This document shows positions 17,420-22,564 of a stretch of DNA of 22,564 bases, piece by piece. A model generated the notes under the pieces. The model worked only from the letters and a program-made list of their open reading frames with translations. It made no database searches and was not told where the DNA came from. Each line of letters opens with the position of its first letter. Positions within the stretch are counted from its first letter, which is position 1. Origin of the DNA: Acidobacteriota bacterium. Its GTDB lineage: Bacteria > Acidobacteriota > Blastocatellia > RBC074. The translations under genes were made by a program, and so were the position numbers. The DNA lies in assembly GCA_022614735.1 (NCBI GenBank), contig JAKEHZ010000114.1:1-22564 (forward strand), given 5' to 3'.

Positions 17420-17530
17420 ATTGGGACAAATGAACCACGGATCAGCACGGATGCGACGGATAAACGCGGATTAAATCCGTAATAATCCGTCGCATCCGTG
17501 CTGATCCGTAGTTCATTCCAGTCTCCCAAT
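17420..17530. repeat. Inverted repeat of CACGGATCAG/CACGGATGCG type
   Basis: The core arms 17437-17461 and 17485-17509 match perfectly over 25 bp (ACGGATCAGC, ACGGATGCG, ACGGAT, again with a step of 9-10 nt). Outer arms continue with ATTGGGA...TGAAC pairing imperfectly out to 17420 and 17530. The inner sequence AAATCCGT further extends the stem. It shares the CACGGATGC motif with 13718-13766. Confidence 0.92.
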
Positions 17531-17749
17531 GTTGCTTTGCTTCGATTCAGACCTTGATACCGAGCTCTTGCCAAGCCACCTAAGCCCGATCACGATTGAG
17601 AAACATTTGTGCCGAGTTGCTAAAGAATCAGCCATGAAGTAGCATCTATAAATAAATATACTAGCTGGGATATTTAACATCAACTTAGCATTCAAGCATT
17701 AGACTCTAGCTTTGCTGCCAGGTGTGCCAATAGCCGCTCAATTTCTTAA

Positions 17750-17822
17750 CACCAAGACTCCAAGAACGAAAAGAGTAAATAGATTTTAGCTTTTATTGGC
17801 GCTCTCGGCGTCTTGGCTGTGA
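17750..17822. repeat. Degenerate inverted repeat of ACACCAAGAC type
   Basis: ACACCAAGACTCCAAGAACG (from 17750) pairs with a diverged copy ending at 17822 (reverse complement ACAGCCAAGACGCCGAGAGC). Most differences are purine transitions, so this looks like a decayed member of the palindrome set. Its CACCAAGAC edge recurs at the edge of the 21024-21143 element. Confidence 0.6.
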
Positions 17823-17886
17823 AAGATACTCAATCATTACTTCAACCGCCATACAGGCGCTTCCTTCAACAGGAGAGGAGTTTTCA

Positions 17887-20800
17887 ATGAAAGAAAACAA
17901 ACAAATCCCAGACATCCCCGTTTCAGTGATCATCAAGCCTCTCATGGCAATGTTACTCATACTTCTTGCTTTTGCCCCAGTCTTCGGACAGCAAGCCGCG
18001 ACTGCGACGATAGAGGGGGTCATCACAGACCCGAATGGCGCTGTCGTTCAAAGTGCAAAGATCGTCGCACGCAATGCCGATACCGGTTTCACACGCGAGA
18101 TCACTACCGACGACAGCGGCATCTACCGCCTCACAGCCCTTCCTCCCGGATCATATCAACTCAGCGCGAGCGCGCAGGGATTTGCCGAAAACAAATATGG
18201 TGTTGTGACACTAAACGTCGGTCAAAAGCTCAATGTGGACCTCATGCTGCGAATCAATGTCAGCGAGACTGTCGAGATTACTGGTACCGCCCCGGTGGTC
18301 GAAACTACACGTACACAGATGAGCAGCTCTGTCAACGAACGCGTAGTTCGTGAATTTCCGGTCAATGGCCGCAACTTCCTCGATTTCGTCACGCTTACCC
18401 CGGGTGTAGTGCGCGATCCGCGAGGCGGTGACCTTTCCTTTGGCGGACAGAAAGGCACGCTCAACAGCATCCAGATTGATGGTGTCGACAATAATAATAT
18501 GTTCTTTGGCCAATCGCTCGGGCGCACTGGTTCAGGTCGCGCGCCGTATCAATTCAGCCAGGACGCAGTGCAGGAGTTCCAGGTCAACACCAACAGCTTC
18601 TCGGTCGAGTTCGGTCGCGCTGCCGGCGGGGCAATCAACGTTATCACCAAGTCAGGCACCAATGAGTTTCATGGCGTCGGTTTCGATTTCTTTCGTGATC
18701 GCTCGCTCAATGCCAACAGCCTGCGGTACGACGCAGCATTGGAGAGCTTCACCGGTGGCAAGCCGGCGCTCATCCCCAACGGTCGCTTTTTCGATACAAG
18801 GGCGACTCTGCCAAATGGCTCACCTAATCCGGCATTCAATACCGTAACCGGACTCGCAACCAAGCCCCCTTACCACTTCCATCAGTTTGGCGGCAACATC
18901 GGTGGGCCGATCAAGAAAGACCGCGTGTTCTTCTTTTTCAATTACGACGGGCAACGCAACACGCAGCCCAACATCGTCAACCAGTTGCCCGATCCGGTGG
19001 CAACCGATCCGGCCTCAATTGCAGGCCGAAATAGACTCCTGCCCCTGACATCCAACTATGTGCGCCAGTTCAATCAGGATGTCTTTCTGGCCAAAGTAGA
19101 TGTGCAGGTTGATGCGGCCAACCGCCTCAACTTCCGTTACAATCGCCAGAAATTCACCGGGACTAATCTGGAGAGCAATGGGACGACCGTTGCGCAAGAA
19201 CACAGCGGCAACAGCCTCGTGACGACCGACACCTTTACAATCACGCTCAACACGGCCTTCTCGTCGCGCCTGCTCAACGAATTTCGCACCCAGGTCGCAC
19301 GGGACCGCGAGCCGGGCACGGCCAATATAGACACTCCCGAAGCGATCATCAGCGAGCGCGGCCAGGCAGCCCTCACCATCGGACGCAACAACTTCAGCCC
19401 GCGTGAAACGACGGAGCGAAAATACCAGTTCATTGACAATGTTTCGTACATCGCGGGCAAGCACATCCTGAAGGGTGGCGGGGATATCAATCTCGAGAAG
19501 ATCAAGAACTTCTTCCCTGGCTTCTTCGGCGCCGGCTACACTTACACTAGCTACGCCAATTTCAACAACAACGTAGTAACCAGCTTCACACAGGCATTCG
19601 CCGGGGACGGCACGTCAGGGCCGACGACCTTCCCAGACTTCAATGAGTATGGTTTCTTCCTTCAAGACGATTGGCGCGCAACGAGCCGTCTGACACTCAA
19701 CCTCGGCGTGCGCTATGATATTCAATTGATGAAGCAGGGGCCGACTCGCAATACGAATCTCGCCCTGACTGCTGCAGGTATTGATACGACGCGCATCAAC
19801 AACGACTACAACAATGTCGCGCCGCGATTAGGCTTCGCCTGGAGCCCAACTAAGAGCGACCGCATCGTGGTGCGCGGCGGATACGGCCTCTACTATGGCC
19901 GCACTCCGGCCATAGCGATCGGCACGGCCCATTCCAATAACGGCCTCAACTCGATCAGCATCACGCTAACTAACCCAACGGGGCTCGTATACCCATTCCG
20001 TTTCGGCAGCCTCGACGAGATCAGGGCGCGAGGAGGCGCGGCTGCGGCGCCGAATCTCTTTGTCTTCGAGCGCAACTACCAGCAGCCTTATACCATGCAG
20101 GGTAGCTTCGGGATCGAATATGGTCTAATGGATGATCTTTCCGTGAGTGTTTCGTACCTCTCGGTCAAAGGCCGTCATCTGCAGCGAACTCGTGACATCA
20201 ACCTGCTGTCGCCTGTGCCGACGCCTATTTCAGGCGCGATTGTCCCAACATTCCTGCGACATCCGGGCGCGACCAGCCCGACGCGCCCCATCACCGGCTT
20301 TGGCCGCATCAGTGAGTTCGAGAGCAATGGCCTCTCGAACTACAATGCGCTCGCCCTGCAAATCAACAAGCGCTTCTCGCGCAACTTCCAGGCGCTCTTC
20401 GCCTACACCTTCTCGAAGGTGATCGATGACGCGCCGGATGCAACCTCGGTGGTTGCAAACAATGCGGGTGATGATCTCAAGCAGGCTCAGCAGAGCTTCC
20501 TGCTCAGTGATGAGCGCGGGCCCGGCAATTCCAATACGCCGCATCGTGTAGTGGCGAGCGGATTGTGGGATCTGGATTATTTTAAAGGTAAGGGCGGCCC
20601 CGCTCGTATGATTCTGGGCGGCTGGCAGGTAAGCGGGATCTTTCAGGCCAACGCCAACCTGCCTTTCTCAGTCCGGCTTGGGAATAACGTCGACCTCAAC
20701 AACGATAGCAACCGCAGCTCGGATCGCGCCCCAGGCTATGGACGCAATTCATTTTACAAGGGCTATTTCGTCGGCCTCGACTTCCGGATGACAAAGACCT

Positions 20801-21012
20801 TCTACTTCACCGAGAAGTACCGGCTGCAATTCATTGCTGAATTCTTCAACATTTTCAATCGGCTCAATATCTCCAGCTTTAACGGCCAACTCTATAATGT
20901 GAATGGGCTGAACACACCCGGCGTCAGCCTCACGCAGCGGCCTGATTTCGGTAACCCTCGTGGTGCCTTCGATCCGCGATTTGGCCAGCTGGCATTGAAG
21001 TTCATCTTCTAG
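17887..21012 (+). CDS. TonB-dependent receptor, Oar-like, with N-terminal carboxypeptidase-regulatory domain
   Basis: A 1041-residue outer-membrane receptor. The signal peptide ends near FGQ (about 35). A CarboxypepD_reg-like beta-sandwich follows at about 39-122 (IEGVITDPNGAVVQSAKI, SGIYRLTALPPGSYQLSA), then a linker strand INVSETVEITG. A plug domain spans about 140-258, with the typical VNGRNFLDFVTLTPGV, IQIDGVDNN and GGAINVITKSGTNEFHG. A long beta-barrel ends ALKFIF, the terminal Phe expected for BAM insertion. Acidobacteria encode many such receptors, thought to import large organic ligands. No SusD-like or other dedicated binding partner is adjacent, so the ligand is unknown. I see no clear TonB box. 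The start is fixed by AGGAGAGGAG six bases before ATG. Confidence 0.94.
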   Translation: MKENKQIPDIPVSVIIKPLMAMLLILLAFAPVFGQQAATATIEGVITDPNGAVVQSAKIVARNADTGFTREITTDDSGIYRLTALPPGSYQLSASAQGFAENKYGVVTLNVGQKLNVDLMLRINVSETVEITGTAPVVETTRTQMSSSVNERVVREFPVNGRNFLDFVTLTPGVVRDPRGGDLSFGGQKGTLNSIQIDGVDNNNMFFGQSLGRTGSGRAPYQFSQDAVQEFQVNTNSFSVEFGRAAGGAINVITKSGTNEFHGVGFDFFRDRSLNANSLRYDAALESFTGGKPALIPNGRFFDTRATLPNGSPNPAFNTVTGLATKPPYHFHQFGGNIGGPIKKDRVFFFFNYDGQRNTQPNIVNQLPDPVATDPASIAGRNRLLPLTSNYVRQFNQDVFLAKVDVQVDAANRLNFRYNRQKFTGTNLESNGTTVAQEHSGNSLVTTDTFTITLNTAFSSRLLNEFRTQVARDREPGTANIDTPEAIISERGQAALTIGRNNFSPRETTERKYQFIDNVSYIAGKHILKGGGDINLEKIKNFFPGFFGAGYTYTSYANFNNNVVTSFTQAFAGDGTSGPTTFPDFNEYGFFLQDDWRATSRLTLNLGVRYDIQLMKQGPTRNTNLALTAAGIDTTRINNDYNNVAPRLGFAWSPTKSDRIVVRGGYGLYYGRTPAIAIGTAHSNNGLNSISITLTNPTGLVYPFRFGSLDEIRARGGAAAAPNLFVFERNYQQPYTMQGSFGIEYGLMDDLSVSVSYLSVKGRHLQRTRDINLLSPVPTPISGAIVPTFLRHPGATSPTRPITGFGRISEFESNGLSNYNALALQINKRFSRNFQALFAYTFSKVIDDAPDATSVVANNAGDDLKQAQQSFLLSDERGPGNSNTPHRVVASGLWDLDYFKGKGGPARMILGGWQVSGIFQANANLPFSVRLGNNVDLNNDSNRSSDRAPGYGRNSFYKGYFVGLDFRMTKTFYFTEKYRLQFIAEFFNIFNRLNISSFNGQLYNVNGLNTPGVSLTQRPDFGNPRGAFDPRFGQLALKFIF

Positions 21013-21023
21013 CCGGTTTTTTC

Positions 21024-21143
21024 ACACCAAGACAAAGAGAGAATACGAAACAAACGAAAATAACGTAACAAACGAAAAAGCCTAAAACTTTTCGTTTGTT
21101 ACGTTATTTTCGTTTGTTTCGTATTCTCTCTTTGTCTTGGTGT
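21024..21143. repeat. Perfect 55-bp inverted repeat, ACACCAAGAC edge plus ACGAAACAA units
   Basis: Arms 21024-21078 and 21089-21143 are exact reverse complements around a 10-nt loop. The edge ACACCAAGACAAAGAGAG is joined to GAAT and units ACGAAACAA, ACGAAAATA, ACGTAACAA, ACGAAAA. It begins 12 nt after the receptor stop and separates two convergent genes. The third unit's A-to-T change appears in both arms. Confidence 0.96.
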
Positions 21144-21151
21144 AGAGCTAC

Positions 21152-21180
21152 CCGTTATTTCCGTTTGTTCCGTTTTCTCT
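21152..21180. repeat. Solitary 29-nt arm identical to part of the metY-metX palindrome
   Basis: Positions 21152-21180 match 8308-8336 base for base (CCGTTATTTCCG, then further ACGGAACAA-type units read backwards, ending TTTTCTCT). No pairing partner is present nearby, so this is a single arm or remnant. It lies 5 nt before the stop codon of the TolC-family gene. Confidence 0.85.
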
Positions 21181-21184
21181 TGTT

Positions 21185-22564
21185 TTACTTAATGGGTTGC
21201 ACTTCGGATTTGACATCGACACCATTGCTCGAAAGCGTAATCGAGACCACACGCTGTAAATCAGCCACCGACTTGTTGTAATCACCAAGCGCCTGCAATT
21301 CGGAGAACCGTGCCTGCGAGAGATCGTTTTGTCGGGTCAGGACCAGGAAGGTTGACGAGAGACCAGCCTCGAACTTTTTCTGCTCGCCTTCAAGCTGCTG
21401 TTTCGCATATTCACGAGCCGCGCTTGAAGATTCGATACGCATCTTAGCAGTCTCGACCGCTTGAATGGCATTGCGAACCTCGACCTCGATGTCCTGTATC
21501 TGGCGTCGGGTTTGCAGATCGGTCTGTTTTTCAACCTCATTTGCGCGTGCGAGATTGGCCTTCGCTGTCCGGTTACGCAGCGGCAAACTGAAGTTCACAC
21601 CGACGAACCATGTTCTGAAATCATTCTTAAGTAGGTTACTAATCGAAGTACCGTACCCACCGATAAATTCCGGATCAACGGGGGTCACAGCACTGCGAGG
21701 CGTCCCGCCCACGCCCGCCATCCTGTAGCTGGCTATGAAATCGATCTGCGGCTTGGCCTGATTGCGGAAATAGTCGATGTCAATCTGGTTCATCTCCTTC
21801 TGAAGACCAAACCTTTTGACTTCAGGCCGATTCTCAATTGCCAGCCTAAGCGCATCTGGGAGCGGCAAAACGACGGGTTGGACATCAAAAGACTCGACCG
21901 GCTCAATCTTTGCATCCCACAAATCCGCGTTCGGGCCATCAACAGTGAGAGCTTTGAGCGCGTTCTCCGCAATCGCCACACCGTTCATTGTTTGATAGAC
22001 CTGTGTTCGGCGCGTTTCGACCAGAGTCTTGGCGTTGATCACGTCAATCGGGGCGAGTGTGCCAACATCGACCTGACGCTGGTTGTTGCGCAACTGTGTT
22101 TCGACCAGATCGACCGACTCGCGCGCGATCTCCTCACTCTTGATCGCGAGCGCGAGGTCCCAGTAGGCTGCCTGGACACGAGATATGATTTCAATTGCGC
22201 GCTGCCGAAATACTGCGTCAGACAGATCGAGTCGTTTTTTCGAGATTTTGATTTGCCGCCTATATTGATCAATTTTGTAATCCTTGAAGAGCGGCTGTGT
22301 GATTTGGAAAGTAAGCGCCGGGCTGTATTGCGGTGACAGTTGTTCGGTGTTGCTTGTGTTGCGGAAATTGTTGAAGTTGATCTGGTAAGAAGCACCAGTC
22401 TTCCCGATCAATTGTTGAAATCCGAAATTGTATGTAGCGGTATTCCTCACGGTAGCGGGTTGGGTAGTACCGCTGAATATAAACGTGTTCGCCGAGGTAG
22501 CTGCGTTGTATGAAATCGTGGAACTGGTCACCGGATCGTAGACACCCTGTGCAGCCAGTAGGTC
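21185..22564 (-). CDS. TolC-family outer-membrane efflux protein, 5' end beyond the window
   Basis: The frame runs without a stop to the window edge (the residues there read DLLAAQGVYDPVTSS), so at least 459 residues are present and the start lies outside; a GTG at 22531 is only an internal codon. Two OEP repeats are seen: long helical stretches (for example AIEIISRVQAAYWDLALA and LVETQLRNNQRQVDVGTLAP, then QAVETAKMRIESSSAAREYA and EGEQKKFEAGLSSTF) separated by strand segments with FVGVNFSLPL. The C-terminus LSQARFSELQALGDYNKSVADLQRV is typical of the family. As a trimeric channel it would join an inner-membrane pump and a periplasmic adaptor for export; those may lie further upstream on this strand, outside the window. 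Confidence 0.92.
   Translation of the reverse strand, partial: DLLAAQGVYDPVTSSTISYNAATSANTFIFSGTTQPATVRNTATYNFGFQQLIGKTGASYQINFNNFRNTSNTEQLSPQYSPALTFQITQPLFKDYKIDQYRRQIKISKKRLDLSDAVFRQRAIEIISRVQAAYWDLALAIKSEEIARESVDLVETQLRNNQRQVDVGTLAPIDVINAKTLVETRRTQVYQTMNGVAIAENALKALTVDGPNADLWDAKIEPVESFDVQPVVLPLPDALRLAIENRPEVKRFGLQKEMNQIDIDYFRNQAKPQIDFIASYRMAGVGGTPRSAVTPVDPEFIGGYGTSISNLLKNDFRTWFVGVNFSLPLRNRTAKANLARANEVEKQTDLQTRRQIQDIEVEVRNAIQAVETAKMRIESSSAAREYAKQQLEGEQKKFEAGLSSTFLVLTRQNDLSQARFSELQALGDYNKSVADLQRVVSITLSSNGVDVKSEVQPIK

Larger units (their letters stand above)
16945..17886. other. 942-base divergent intergenic region
   Basis: No protein gene can be supported here. It holds a small hairpin ACCTGT/ACAGGT (17114-17134), a weakly structured stretch at 17195-17240 (AAGCC/GGCTT; GGTAG/CTACC), a strong inverted repeat at 17420-17530, an AT-rich run at 17640-17700, a degenerate inverted repeat at 17750-17822, and the receptor gene's AGGAGAGGAG ribosome site (17871-17880). 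Promoters for both flanking genes must lie inside, but I see no convincing -35/-10 pair. Confidence 0.7.

Overview
The window looks like chromosome from an Acidobacteriota-type soil or sediment bacterium. Blastocatellia or a relative is my best guess, with moderate confidence and from content alone. The pointers are an Oar-like TonB-dependent receptor with an N-terminal carboxypeptidase-regulatory domain, two secreted proteins carrying the TIGR03437 domain (first defined in Solibacter), a CRTAC1/ASPIC-UnbV protein, and many secreted proteins with Sec signal peptides. Gene starts with clear Shine-Dalgarno sites show it is bacterial.

Layout. Positions 80-3433 hold two nearly abutting + strand genes for a two-domain secreted hydrolase and a seven-repeat FG-GAP/ASPIC protein. 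Positions 3668-6089 hold a secreted protein with one Reg_prop-like blade and a probable (alpha/alpha)6 domain, followed by a nickel/cobalt transporter with a His-rich loop. Positions 6345-9447 form a sulfur amino-acid block. A JAMM metalloprotease gene (-) is divergent from metY (+), which is followed by metX (+). Together MetX and MetY make homocysteine from homoserine, and the JAMM neighbour hints that sulfide may come from a protein thiocarboxylate. A tRNA-His(GTG) gene at 9544-9618 precedes an ABC exporter half-transporter (9677-11530). Two - strand secreted proteins follow (11632-13368 and 13774-16944). They share a TIGR03437 domain but pair it with PPC domains or with three DUF4394 repeats. 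A 942-base divergent intergenic region leads to the TonB-dependent receptor (17887-21012). A TolC-family outer-membrane efflux gene (-) runs off the right edge.

The most striking content is not protein coding. Almost every intergenic gap of more than about 100 bases holds a long, near-perfect inverted repeat with arms of roughly 25-110 bp and a short loop. The best of them are built from 9-nt units in an A-B-A order: ACGAAACAA / ACGAAAATA / ACGAAACAA; the same with G at position 4; and AAAAAAGGC / AAAAAGGGC / AAAAAAGGC. Units differ between loci, but the architecture is kept. Five of the sites lie within about 12 bp of a stop codon. I count eight or nine such loci plus one solitary arm, and treat them as the best candidate for an undescribed repeat or RNA system in this window.
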